Below, piece after piece: positions 27,161 to 39,687 of a stretch of DNA of 64,000 nucleotides. Origin of the DNA: Diploscapter coronatus. Taxonomy: Eukaryota > Nematoda > Chromadorea > Rhabditida > Rhabditidae. Made by a program: the position numbers and the translations under genes. Where the stretch lies: positions 49,809,201-49,873,200 of the forward strand of contig OZ038422.1 in assembly GCA_964036155.1 (NCBI GenBank), read 5' to 3'. Numbering within the stretch: the first letter of the stretch is position 1; the number at the start of each line of letters is the position of its first letter. Under the pieces are notes generated by a model. That model searched no databases. It was not told where the DNA came from and worked only from the letters and a program-made list of their open reading frames with translations.

Positions 27161-27484
27161 CTAACGTTCAAGTGTTAGATTGACGCTGATATGATTAGCC
27201 GCTAGAATGAGGTTGGTCAATGGGAGATATAGCCCGGTGGGTCGGTCCTAAATTATTTAACATCTTAAAAATTAGCATAAATTTAAAAACTCTTACTTCT
27301 GGACGCACTCTGTGGCGTTTTCTTCGTATTTTTCTGCGCATCATTCTATCATATCTGAAAATACAAATATTTAAGAAAAAATAAACTCAGGGACTACTAT
27401 TTCTAACGCGATAAGACGTGTGAAACGTAACTTGATTCCGCGTCTTTTTCGCCCTCTCGCTTCTAAATGATCTCTCACTGACCT
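27161..27484 (-). CDS. Candidate 3' exons of unknown basic protein
   Basis: Three minus-strand exons fit together in phase: 27484-27408, 27354-27297 and 27247-27161, ending at a TAG. They are flanked by CTTTCAG, TTTTCAG and TTTAG acceptors and GTTAGA and GTAAGA donors. The encoded tail is very basic in its first two exons (RGRKRRGIKLRFTRL, MMRRKIRRKRHRVRPE) and then neutral. No family was recognised and no start exon was found to the right, so the gene is incomplete. The basic run could be a nucleic-acid-binding or nuclear-targeting segment. This could be chance: the exons are short and the middle frame choice was forced by stops. Confidence 0.3.
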
Positions 27485-29335
27485 CTGAAAGCCAAAAATG
27501 GACGGAGAAAGTGATATGGAACTTAGTAAAATCGCGAGACGCTTAAAACATTCTCCTGGAGAAATTCATGAACCACTACAAAGAAAAAGCTATGGGATTT
27601 TGAGGTTCGAATAAACAGGCTCTGAGCTTTTCATGGGAGAATAAATGTATGGGGGCATATAATGATGTTGGAGAATGACCAAATTACCTCCGGTTTGGGG
27701 GCCAGATTTCAGAAATCCGGTGAGTGAATATATGAAATCCCGCGAATATGAATATGGGTATGCATAAAGTGTTCATAGGAGTGGGAAACAGGAAGCGAAT
27801 TTCGTAAAAGAAAGGACGTCAATTATCTCCTTTTCAGGATATTTTCTACTCGGATTTTGCAGGACTTCATATATTCCCCAGATTCTAGAACTATAGAATG
27901 ACGCAGATATTCAGGACTTGAGGTTTAAAATGCCGATTAATAAATTAATCATTAAATATCGAATAAAATAAGTGATTATAAAGCGGAAAATGGCCTTTTG
28001 TATTTTACCCTCAAGCTACCCTTACCCTTTTATATTCTTTATTTCTTTTTCTGGCAATTAGCAAGGGGAAGAGAAAAAGGGGGTAAAAAGTATAAGAGAC
28101 CGTGAATATTGAAAATCTAAATTTTCGCGCATGTTTTCATTATGGAATCAAAATCTGGATGTATTCCGAAAAAATGAGGATAGATTAGTATTTCGTATAT
28201 TATTCGATTCTGAGAATATAAAATGATCAATATATGGTTATAAATAAAAATAATTTTAAATAAGTCAATGATGTTTGCTGAAAGAAAGGGAATACATAGC
28301 CGGATTTCTGGATTTCCAGATATAGATATCCCTCTAGATTTACTCCTGCTTCACACCTTTTCAGCCCTCCACACCAGATATTCCCCTTTGTTGGATCTGA
28401 GCCCCAGAGAAGCAGAAACGAAGGGAATAGCGTCTGGGAAACTTCGTTCATAATTGATGAATACGCTTTGCGGGGTGGAAGAAAACGACTAGCTGGGTTT
28501 TCCGTTATATTTAAATTGCACAAATTCACAAATACACACACGAGGACATGGGAAAATGTCGGCTATCTCACAGATTATTATCTTATGAAATCTAAGGATA
28601 ACGACAGAAAAATCTGTTGTCGGGTATGAAAATAGAGCCTACAATGAGAAACATATAAACACGGACTATTAATCCATGACTACGCCGAGCAATTATCTAT
28701 GAGAATATCTTCTGCTGAGTCTGAATGAGACTTAAATTCACTTTCTAAAAGAAGGAGCAAGGAAAGAAACTCATCAAATCTTATTCCCAAAGCAAACACA
28801 AATTGTTTCGAGAGAGATGATGAAAAAATTTCACTACACTGAAGAACAAGAGTAATAAAATGTCTTCATATTTATTATGATAAATATATTGAAATATTTT
28901 GATTTAGACAGTGCTAATCATGGTACAAAATTATGGATAACATAAATAAAGCGCAAAAAATACCCATCATACTCATGCTTGTTTGTTGCGAATATCTCTG
29001 ACCCTTAGATGGGATTTTCCGGGATTTCCGAAATCCTTCCCTCAAACTGAAGGCCGCGTTGTCACCACTTGTCAGATTGCCTCGGCGGCCCTGATAATGT
29101 GACTGCCAGCTTAAACTTATCCCCTGGGATCCATTTCAGATATGAATATGAGAAGTTGTTGATGTTGACTATCTCCTCAGCCCCAAATATGGAAATATTT
29201 TGCAAGTATTTTATTTCAGGACAAAACAAATGCAAAAATAAATACTATTTATACATGTATGATCATTCTGGGTATGACATAATATTTCGTAAATGTTTAT
29301 TCCATAACAAATAATAAAACAATGAATTCAAAATA
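27485..29335. other. Intergenic, nothing recognised
   Basis: About 1.85 kb. The minus-strand frame 28227-28541 and the plus-strand frame 28268-28453 overlap and have no domain. Upstream exons for the basic minus-strand gene may lie here but could not be defined. Confidence 0.35.
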
Positions 29336-32300
29336 TCATGATTGATAGTGACTCAAACCGATTGTACCACACGCTACGGGTTTCTCGCTTCTGTCATGGT
29401 CAGACCACTCAGATGTAGGATATCTAAAAAAAAATGTAATTGAATCCGAAATAAACGCGTTTCAATACTTATAAATCGCAATAGCTCTTCCGATGACTTT
29501 ATGCACGGGAAAATCGACTACTCTCGTGAAAATTCCGGTTGAAGAGCCTAAAACAAGAGAGATGTTTCAGGGCGTTATATGCATACTACCATCAACATCC
29601 CCTAAGGATGGGTTAGATTGCGAAGTCGACGTCAGGGAGAACGGATCTCCGATTCTGGAGCAGCCTTCCGAGGCATCGCCGAAATTATGCAGTACTACCG
29701 CATGCTGGCCGGGTGACATACCGTATAGTTGGCCTAAAATTAGCTATTATTCGATATATTTCGCTTTACAATCTAGCCTTCAATTTTAGTCGTGGAGGAT
29801 GTGATTTCACTGAACGTGAATCGGCCCGTAACGCTTGAATCCGGACTAACTAACACTGCTGCAGCTATCTAAAAATTAAACCATACTTAGTTTATCAGAA
29901 ACTTATTCTTTTATTACTTGTCTATCCTGAAATGGATCTTTCGGGGGCAGCTCTTTTATAGTGGCCTTTGAAAATTGCGCTTCATCATGGCTAGCTTGAA
30001 CATTATTGGTGTTTGAATATACTAAGTTTAAAACTAACGCGATCTCTGTAGATCACATTGTTCCGCGGGCACACAGGGAGCGGTAACGTCATTTCTTGAA
30101 CGAACAAAGCCGGGAGCGCATTCGCACCCTGGATTGCAGGTCGGAGCACAGACTGGAACCTGAAAGTAAAAAGTAGCGCTAATTTAATTTAACAATGCGA
30201 CGTTATTTGATTAATTATATGGCGCCATAACGTCATCCTTACCGAAGGCTGTCCACAATATTCCGGACACGACGTCCCACAGGGCTTCCAGATGGCGTTT
30301 GGATCTGGACACGTGCATCTAAATCAGCATACTATTGACTTATATTTTGTGCTAGTTTTGCCTTTGTGAAGTGACACCAAGCCTAACGATTTTCGGCTTG
30401 CAGCAGAGCTGTTCAACGGGGCAATCTGAATCGTCCACGCAAGGACGGCCGCCGACGTCATAGGTTGTGGCAGGGCATTTTGTTGGTCTGGGTAGTTGCT
30501 TCGCGGTGACTTAAATATTTTAGTGAATTTCTAAATTTACACCGGGAGTGTACGGAAATAAAGTTTTAAATGTTCGTAAACGTAAACGAGGTTTACGTTC
30601 GCCCCGATTTATATTAGAAAGGAATTACATTTCGCAATAGAATCAGTTTCATCCTTGGTTTCATTATTATCCATTTTCAGAAACGTTGAGGTTTTTACTG
30701 CAGGCATCTCGGGAGACCCAGTGGGTAATTTGAATTTAAACTGAAATTTCTTAAATTAAAAAATGCTAAATTTTTTGTATATTACTTCAGGCTCGGCTTT
30801 TTCGGAAGATTTTGCTTGCTCAGTAGGGCATTCGTCTAATCTAATGCATTCAGAGTTCTTCCAGTCGGTTGAATTTATGAAGACTAGTCCTAGAAATTAA
30901 TGCTTTAATTAAATTTAATAGCATTAAAAATTGACACACTATTATGTTAGTTTAATAAAATTAGCACATTGTTACCATTTTTGCAGAAGCATCCGTCCTC
31001 ACAGGGCGTGCAATGCTTCGGGTGACGATTATCGCATCCCATCGGGCAAGACGAGGCGCATTTTACAAATTCCTAAAATTTGATATGCTAATTTCTAGCG
31101 TCTTATTAATCTCTCTCACTTTTAATGGATCATCACAATGGTTCTCACACTCGGAAGGCAATAAGCAGGGCGATTCGGGGTCTTTCGAGTCCTAAAATCA
31201 AATTTCAATGTGTTTTCTCTCTTCGCATGGTTGAACATAGGGAGAGAGGACTGGCTGTGATGATGCACTCGTTTTCCCGCTTGTATAAAAGCGAGCGGAA
31301 AGAGTTTTGGCGGGAAAGTGACTGGCCTTGAATTGAGTTTGATGGAATGTCTTTTGAAGGTTTTATCAAAATTATCGAGGCCTAGAGCGCAGGGCCTGAG
31401 TACCACGGTAGGATCATCGATAATATGATCGCTATCACTAAGAACCAGGAACATTTTTTATTTAAAATAAAGACCCCTAAACTAGAATTCCCCTTAAATT
31501 TCAAATAAGACTATAACATGAGGCTGTATCTAAATTACGAATAGTTGTGAAACTCAGAAAGACCATCTAAAATAAAAGATCCATAAACCATATAAATAGC
31601 AACCTGAATAACATAAGGCTCCTTACAAATGCAGCCTTCATAGCATTGACCTTCAGAACATCTACCAAGCGGATTAACACAAGATCTGGCGCATCTTAAA
31701 TTTCAGATAAAATGTCTTCGTTTTTGAGCTAAAATAAAAGTACCCCTGGGCCCCGCAGCTGGTCCACATCTTCTTCGGATCGTTACATTTTTCCTCCAAG
31801 GTTTTTGACGGCGTTTTTGTTGTGGTTTCAGGAATAAACGAGCTTTCCTCTTTGAATCTTGGGCATAATTGTGGAAGCACACAGGCTGAGTCTGGGTCCT
31901 GTAAATTTATAATTAACTTTAATTTGAGGTAAATTTAAATATCCATACTTTTCCGTCAGACAAAATGTACGGTAGTCTACAATAACATCTAGGAGGACCA
32001 CATTCTTTCGAGGTGCAGTTCAACAACTCATTCGGGGTGCAAGACGCTTAAGATATAAATTTAAAAAGTTAGGTAAAAACGAAAATTAGTATACGAGGAC
32101 AATTATTGCCGCAAGTTAGGAAGTTCTTCAGCGGATCTGTGCAATGGTGCTCAGGGTTTTCGGGATACGGTATTAGAGTCGGCGATATTGTAGACGTCGT
32201 TAATTGATATGCAGGCTTGGGAGGTACTGTAGACTGCGTAGGCGGCCCAATCAGATAGCCACCTCCATAGTGGATGTTTTGATTCGGAGAGACGCCCGTG

Positions 32301-34872
32301 TAAGGATATTGGGGTATTGAAGGGAAAACCGGCTGAAGTATCACTTTTTGTTTTATTTCCAATTAAAAATACCATCTGAACCGGATGTCTAGCCAAATAG
32401 TGAATCGAGGGAGCCTGAGTTTGAGAAACCGGGCATTCAGCGGGCAAAATGCATCTAAATTTGAAATTAAAAAAATAAAAGTGGATTATTTTAATACCTA
32501 GAAGTCAAAGGGTTCTCGTCATCTAAGAGAATATATGGTAGTTTACAGAAACAGCCCGCTACGCAGTGCTCGCCACACCTTAAATTAAGACTAAACCCGA
32601 AAGAAAATATGAATTAGTTCTTATTTAGATTGAAAAATAATTATCGAAAATTAAATATTTTCATGCCAATTTACCTAGGCTGGTTCCTATTATCACAGCT
32701 AACCGGGCATGCCGAGCCGCACGAATGATATTGTCTTCTGGGATCGGCGCATTTAGCCGATAAATCGTAGGTCTCACACATTTGTCTGGGGACGCACGCG
32801 GATTTCGGAGATCCATCCCTCCTGATGTATCCTCAAATTGAGGGAATTCTTTTATATATCCTATCAAATAGTTTAGGTTAATTCATAATTTAGCTCTTAT
32901 CAAAGCTAATCCTCATCATGGTTTAAACATAGACTATTTAAATTTTAATTTATACCCGGCTGACAATGACATCCCGGCTGACACACGGGTGGAGGGCAGG
33001 CTGTTACGGTCGGATCCTCGCAGAACGGTTGACAGGGAGAGTAGCACGCGGAAAATTGTTCGTTAGCGCCACATACCATTGACAGTCCAGAGGGGGTTAC
33101 TGCAATTATTTGTCCATTATATGATAATTTCAGGAGATTTCTAAAGCATAGAGGAAAGTTAAGTGAAGGATAGACCAGGCTTCATGCAAAATCGTTGTGT
33201 TTCAGACTCTGCCAGATTATTCGTCCTTCCCAAGCCAGTACAGCATTTGTTATTGTCGTAACAATCGGAATCGCATCGGCATGGGACGCCACCGGAAGAT
33301 TGGGAGTTCATTCTAGAAAATTCCGGAGTCCTCGGACAAATTCCGGCTCTAATTCCATAGCATTTGGTCTGAAAAAGTCTAGAAATTAGCATATTTGTGG
33401 GGAAATACCGTATTTTTCTCGAAAACCGTAGATTCTTTCAGAAGGTTTTGCGCTTTGACGAGCAAATTCTCCTGACGACGTCTAGCGATTTCACAATCGT
33501 CATTCGCTCCGATTAGTTTGCGTCCGAAATTCGATACGCACCAACATTTCGTCGTGCCGGCTAGGCATTGTCTAAAGTTATAGTAATAGTAAATATTCGG
33601 TGGTAATTTTTAATCAAAGTAACCAATAAGTATTGAATAGAGCTTCATAAAAATGTACAAAATTCATAATTCATGTACTATTAGTTTTGTGCAACTGCAT
33701 TTTTAACGTTAGAGTATACTTTTTCCTGTAAAATTGATCGTTGTCATCGTCACATTGGGGTATTTGGAGTCCAAGAAGTTCTTGAGCCCTCATGTTATCC
33801 AGGACTTTTCGTCTTCTTAACGCGCAAGCTAAATTGTTAATAGATTTTTTTTTTTTCATATTTCATTTTTGTCTATATTATTAAATAATAATATTTTATG
33901 GCTTTTGTTGAAATTTTTCCTTCCTATTATGGTTTTAGCCCGGGTATGTGCCCTAAAATGGGCTTGCACTCGTTTTTAACCCGACTTTTTTGCTTAAGCC
34001 AAGGTCACTTAGACTGATGACAATAAAACTCATACTATCGGTGGTGTTTACTCAATGCCATCGATTTGACTGCTAAGTTGTAAAACCAGAATATCAAAAA
34101 CATATACACAAGACGGTTTTTGAGCATATGCCTTATATATAATAAGAAAAAAGCTGATCTTGATGAATTTTGAAATTATGCAACATAGGTTTCAGGCTTA
34201 TGCTTAATCGGGTAATAATTTAATTAAGGCCTACTTAAGCAACATTTCCCTTCGGTACACAGTTCTTCTCCAAATGAGCAGTCTTCATCGCGATAGCATC
34301 TAAAGAGAATAAACGCTTTAAGAATAAATGTTTGAAAACTTTTATTTTTCTTACCTCCTAGTCCAAGAGCTTCCATCTGGACATCTTTCGTCTTTCTCGA
34401 TACTTTTCATCAGATTTACAGGCCTATCTTCACTATTAAAAAGCTGATCTTCATGATTCCCCTCTGAAATGTGGTTAGTGGAAATGAAAATGTTATTAAC
34501 TTGGCAGTGAAGATTAACGCTAAGGATAGAAAAATAGAAGAGAAAATGTTAAGAGAGCATAATTACTTTGCTGATTGAAGGAATGATATTGTGACCCTGT
34601 CGATGGGCAACAGAAGCCCCTATCGCAAACTTCATTCATATAACAGTCCGTCTAAAGCTAATAGTTTTAGGATTACTTTAGTATCTGAATGATACCTGTG
34701 TTCTGCACCTGTAGTACGAAAAATGATTATCCAAGCAGTGCCTGCAGGTACCGTCAATTTCGCATAACCCTTAAAAATTGTCATTACCGTAATCCTAGAA
34801 CTTGTTCTTACTCGTTTGTGCTGCTACATGATAAAGTATTGAAAATGTCCATAGCATTGAGTACCAGTGCAT
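29336..34872 (-). CDS. Thyroglobulin/WAP/TIL protein with SOD-like tail
   Basis: Twenty-eight minus-strand exons, each phase-checked, give about 1039 residues. From 5' to 3': signal peptide (exon 34872-34812); Cys-rich EB-like repeats (34769-34235); thyroglobulin type-1 domain with CLAGTTKCWCVSNFG (33828-33409); WAP-like domain with CRCDSDC and KCC (33368-33176); TIL domains 1 and 2 (33099-32373); a Pro/Thr/Tyr-rich linker (32332-32095); TIL domains 3-5 (32095-30786); a spacer (30740-30629); a second WAP with DSDC and LCC (30509-30383); TIL domain 6 (30318-30039); then a Cu/Zn-SOD-like domain (30021-29336) with AAAVLVSPDSSVTGRF, LHNFGD, VIGRAIAI and ACGTIG. TIL, WAP and thyroglobulin domains typically inhibit proteases, so an extracellular matrix or secreted inhibitor is likely. 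The SOD domain lacks most metal ligands and is probably not an enzyme. Two introns use GC donors (29777 and 30382, minus strand). Last exons: 29868-29778, 29733-29590, 29547-29469, 29423-29336. Confidence 0.85.
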
Positions 34873-35595
34873 ATTTAGAAAGGCAGAAATTAGCATACTG
34901 ACAGGAAATGACAGGAGGTAAAGGAAAAAGAATGGGCGAGGGAATGGAAAGGTCGTTTGGTAAAAAGGACTCCGCCTCCCTCTTATGCCTATGTCGGATT
35001 ATTGTATTACTCAGCCTCTTGTAAAATTCACTCTTTTCTTCTTGACCTCAGGCCATTTTCTAGAAAGGAGGGGGTGAAGGATACAAAGTTTGAGAGTGAG
35101 GATTATAATGACTTTCTATGTCCATACATGGTAGCGATCGAGTTCTTTCGCTCTTTCGAGATTGGTCCTAGAAAGGAACAGATCCCCAAATCCTCCCTGT
35201 CTTTTGACGTTTCGGATTTGAATCCGCCCGGATTAACCTCCTTTCTATTCTCTTGTAAAACTCAACGAGAGGAATACCGGTGTCCTTGGAAAAAAACCGA
35301 TGCGGAAATTGTGCATTTTTCGAAAAAAAAAAAATCGTTGAAAACGCAATTTTACATGTTTAAATCATTTAAATTGATATTGAAAAATTATTACACATTT
35401 TAAAAAATATTTTTATATGTATTTTAGACTATAGATAACTTCTTCCAATAGGGTATAACATTAGAATTAACACAGATAACTTTTTTCATAATTTTTTTCC
35501 TCAATTATTTGTCTTTAGTAATCTATGGAGGCTATTATTACTTTAAAGAGAAGAAAGTGAGGTTTAATTTTCCCGCGATCGCTCGTATTTTTAAG
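34873..35595. other. Divergent promoter region
   Basis: About 720 bp between the start of the TIL/SOD gene (-) and the osm-6 X-box (+). The 148-codon plus-strand frame at 34957-35403 has low-complexity ends and no domain, and it occupies the place where both promoters should lie, so it is not called. Confidence 0.4.
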
Positions 35596-35609
35596 GTTGT
35601 CATGGCAAC
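35596..35609 (+). promoter_or_regulatory. X-box (DAF-19/RFX site) of osm-6
   Basis: The sequence GTTGTCATGGCAAC is a perfect imperfect-palindrome X-box, matching the ciliary consensus GTHNYYATRRNAAC. It lies 90 bp upstream of the osm-6 ATG, the usual distance for worm ciliary genes. In this class, DAF-19 (RFX) binding drives expression in ciliated sensory neurons. Confidence 0.9.
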
Positions 35610-35698
35610 GAGACAAAGCATTTTCATTCAGGCAGCTGCAGGCTAAAATATCCGGTTTCTTGATGACAGCCCAGAGTATCGACTAAAGTTAGAATAAA

Positions 35699-38394
35699 AT
35701 GCCTCCAACGTCTTCTGATTATCGATCTAATAGCCGAAATCAGTCGGATCGGAAAATTGAGGTCAGTTAAATTTATTTGAAACTAGAAAAAGTTGTACTT
35801 CGTATATACGAAATTCGGTATGTTTTGGTAGAGAAATTAATAATTCACCTACAATTTTTACTGCTGCTAAAGCATTTTCCTAAAAAATGGTATTTTAATT
35901 TCCAGAGAAAGCTAAGGACCGGCACGAAAATTTTAATTGATCAATCTAAGAAGGAAGGCATGACGGTACATTCAGGACTCAGGGGATTGCACAGAAGGCT
36001 TAAGGCGAACTGGACAGTGGAAGTGTAAGATTAACTCCATTCCCAAAATAAAATAATAATTTAATTATAGTAACCAAGACGAAATAACGAATGGAACGTT
36101 TATCGACGTCAGGGCTATCATTTTCCCCTTACCTAGAGTAAAATTTAACGCTGGAGAGGTGTTTTTTAATATAATATATTTAAAATATGTTAATTTCGTA
36201 GATGGATGCTCTGACCGAGTTTCTCAATAACGGAGGTTGCATTTTCGTTATGATGTCTGAGGGTGGAGAGCAGAAAGCAGACACTAACATTAACTTCTTG
36301 CTTGAACAATACGGAATTTCAGTAAATAATGGTATTTTAAACAAACTACTGCTTCTTTTAAACCATGATATTTTAAGATACCGTAATCCGCACGATATTC
36401 TACAAGTACTTCGACCCTAAAGAGGCTTTAATTTCGAATGGAATTCTAAATCGCTCCATTCCATCGTCAGCGAATGTTTCAATAACTAATGAACAGAAGG
36501 CTAACGCACAGTATGATGTTAAACTACGTTAATTCGAACATCACATAAAATATAAATAATAATATAACTTGTAGAATAATAATATAATCATTAATACCCA
36601 TTAACTATGGTGACGTAATTATAACATTCTTATTTTTTAATCTTAGAGCCATGACATTCGTTTATCCATACGGCTCCACGCTTCATGTGAATCGATTTTC
36701 GACTCCAGTTTTATCTTCAGGAAGCGCTTGTTTTCCAATAAGTCGTCCTGTAGCGGCTTTTCATGAAACTGAGGGGGTAGACTTGGAAAAAAGATTTACC
36801 AATTTAAGTTTTATTTAAGGAAATGCCTGGCCGAATTATCGCAACTGGATCGGTTCACATGTTTAGTGATGCTTATATCGATAAGGAGGAAAATTCGAAA
36901 TTATTCGTAGGAAAAATGGCGAAGATCAACGCTTTTACCTATGATTTAGGACGTGTTCATGGAATACCTGATAAACGGCTTTGAATTAAACAAAATCGAC
37001 GCTACTGAGCCGGAACTGAGCGATTACCACGCTATTCCTGATCATATCCACATGAGCGAGCAGCTTAAGGTAAAGTCATTTCATATTTAATCAGGAAAAT
37101 TAGGTAATTGATAAAAGCAGCTTGATAAAAACCACCTAAAGTTTAGGTTTCAACTTTTTAATAGATTTTGTTCGATACTATCGCAATAGTTTTAATTAAT
37201 TTAATATATTCAAACTTTAGAATTTAAATATTTCAGGTATGCATGCAAGAAGGCGATTTAGACGTGGCGTTTAATGGAGATTTCATGAAATGTTTCGAAA
37301 GTTCTCTTTCATCATTCGATTTATCGCTATGGCCTAAAATTTTAAGGTATCAAAATTAAGCTATCTGAAAATAATGAAAATTTCAGAGCCTACGAACAAT
37401 TTGGTATGAAGGCAGAGCCTTTGACGCTGATCGTGCCTCAATTCGAAGTTCCCATGCCGCCATTGCAACCCGCTGTAAATCTTTGTTTTTAAATACTAAT
37501 TTTGAAAAGTAGTTTCATCCTTGCATAAGAAAATGTATGTTTTGATAGGGAAGCACATAATTTTATCATAGTTTCGTAAAAAAAAATCTGAAATTCTATT
37601 TACCTTAGAGAAGTTGCAGTGAAAATAACAAATTCAGGTTTTCCCGCCAAATTTCTGCGAACTCCCACCCCCAAGGCTCGAATTGTGCGACTTGGATGAA
37701 ATGTTCAGTTCGTCCGAAGTCCGATTGGCTCAGTTGGCGAATAAATGTGAGACATTTTAAAAAAAAAAAAAAAAAAAAGATTATTAAAAATAATAATCAA
37801 AGCTATTAATGAGCACCAATAATGGAACATATCATTCGTGTGTTGCTATTTTATCAATTGAAATATGAAAAATGGTAAAAAATAATTTTTAGGTGAAGAA
37901 AACGATCTGGATTATTTCATAATGGAGGCAGGCACGACATTGGGGATAACTCCAATTCTGCAAAACGACGAGAGAACTGCGAAGGGCATTATGGCATTCA
38001 TCTTCAGCAAACTATTCGCGTACAAGAAATTGGGACAGGTAAGAAAATCTAGTTGAATGAATTGTTTATTCCATATATAAAATAATTTAGCATACCGTTA
38101 AAATTAAGCATACAAATAATGATTTTTACTGGGAAATTTATATACGAGTGAATTTCTTTTTTATGAATATAACATGGCGTCATAAAAAATAAACAACAAA
38201 TTTTATAAAATTGATTTTAGGACGGAGCTGATCTTCAAGAGGCAACGATGCACCAAGTGATGTTGACGGATGGGGTGGGAGGAATCGGTGAGAGAATGGA
38301 GTTTGGCGCTACAGCAAATGGTGCTATGCCCGAACTGAGTCACGAGCAGGAAGAGGAACTCTTCAGTGACATCGATGAATATGATGATCTATGA
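35699..38394 (+). CDS. osm-6: Intraflagellar transport protein IFT52/OSM-6
   Basis: IFT-B core subunit needed to build cilia; in worms it acts in ciliated sensory neurons. Thirteen exons give about 498 residues: 35699-35761, 35906-36024, 36071-36158, 36202-36331, 36378-36510, 36647-36776, 36820-36906, 36950-37069, 37237-37346, 37387-37474, 37638-37746, 37893-38038, 38221-38394. Conserved blocks include KILIDQSKKEGMTVHSGLRG, the GIFT region with LNNGGCIFVMMSEGGE and LLEQYGISVNND, KYFDPKEALISNGILNRSI, ATGSVHMFSDAYIDKEEN, and the C-terminal acidic tail ending EYDDL. The Pro-rich segment around residues 330-370 (FEVPMPPLQ, CELPPPRLELCDLDE) matches the IFT52 middle. Length is close to family members. 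The X-box at 35596-35609 sits in the promoter and predicts ciliated-neuron expression. Confidence 0.96.
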
Positions 38395-39687
38395 TTTTAT
38401 TGCAAGTCCAAAATAAAGGGGATTGAAAATAAAAATATGCTATTTAAGACAACAGAGATGACTCGTTATTTCGTTACCAACGAAATAATCTATGACAAGG
38501 TCTATCCTAACCTGACCCTATACTCTTAGCTATCAGGAAGGTACCCTACCCAATTCTCACATATTATATGAATTTGCATTCTACTAGCGAAAATTCGATT
38601 TTCAATTTCAAATTTTTTTTACATTCTCCAAACTATCCTGAAAATTATAGTAGCCCTTTAAACCTTGCCGAACTTTCAGAGTGCCTTTAGAATTGATATA
38701 TTAACAATAAAAATCAAAATTACGCATGCAGAACCCAAGTTGTGGTAAATTTTCATATGAAAAATTGACTGAAAATATATCCGGCCTCTTTTGCAAAAAT
38801 ATTGGTCATTCACTTCTACTTCTACGCAGAATAATTTTTGATTCTGACTCAGCACGATATGCACTGCATCATGCTTAAAATCATCGAATCCATGTATAAG
38901 ATTTTTCGAAGAAATTTTAGCTAATAATAAATGGACTATTTTTGTATTCTATTAGTACGCTCTGATGGTGAATCTATTTATTGTTCGCATATGCACAAGA
39001 CGTACCAAAAGTTTGGATCCTTTTTATTTCTCTTAAGAGTTCAATACCAAAATAATAGTGGCTAAGATTTTCTAGAAATTTGAATATTACCTTCTCCGAT
39101 GCCAATGCTATTCATTTGCAAAATTTTATTTTCATTTGGCTAGCATTTAAAATGTTTACAACCTCGAATTTTAATGTAAAAGCGGCCCAAACTTTTAGTG
39201 CAGCCTGTATTACTCACCTTGCAGCTTATTTTTACAAATAAATTCAGGTAGTACTTCTCGAGGGCTTTTCATGTTATCTTTTTCTCGACTTTATCTCTAT
39301 TTGCAGTCGACTTCACTCGTTTCCAGCTAGGATTTTGTATATCTCTTATTCTTTTCTTCCCTCCTTTTCACTATTTTTCCATCTTTCCTGATCTGCCTTG
39401 CTTACACTCTTTATCTCTTTCTCACCGAGTCTTTGAGTTCGATCAATCGGCTTATTTCCACTTTGACCTAGCTTGAAATTTAAACTTTTGAAAGTCTTAT
39501 ATTTTAAATTTTGTAGAAGCCCCGAGTTTTTTCTTTCAAAATATCATTGTTAAAGATATTTCCGATATCATAAAATAATTTGAAACTTGAAAAAAATCTA
39601 ATATTTGTGCTATAAAATATAAGATAGAGTCTTCTATTTTATATTTGGTTTAATTTTAGGTGGGTTTTCTACTAAATAATACAAGTA
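38395..39687. other. Intergenic
   Basis: About 1.3 kb. Contains AATAAA-type poly(A) signals just after osm-6 (about 38410). A TTTTAG acceptor ending at 39660 precedes the next ATG by 27 bp and may be a trans-splice site. Nothing else is supported. Confidence 0.4.

Noticed and set aside
28227..28541. 104-codon minus-strand frame
   Set aside because: No domain, no splice context and an overlapping plus-strand frame.
31201..31454. Minus-strand frame with a DSDHIIDDP text inside the TIL/SOD gene
   Set aside because: It looks like a TIL fragment, but its phase cannot join the flanking exons. Splicing directly from 31604 to 31191 gives a perfect TIL domain, so this is intron sequence.
34957..35403. 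148-codon plus-strand open frame
   Set aside because: No domain, a low-complexity Lys/Phe tail, and it occupies the divergent promoter region of the TIL/SOD and osm-6 genes.
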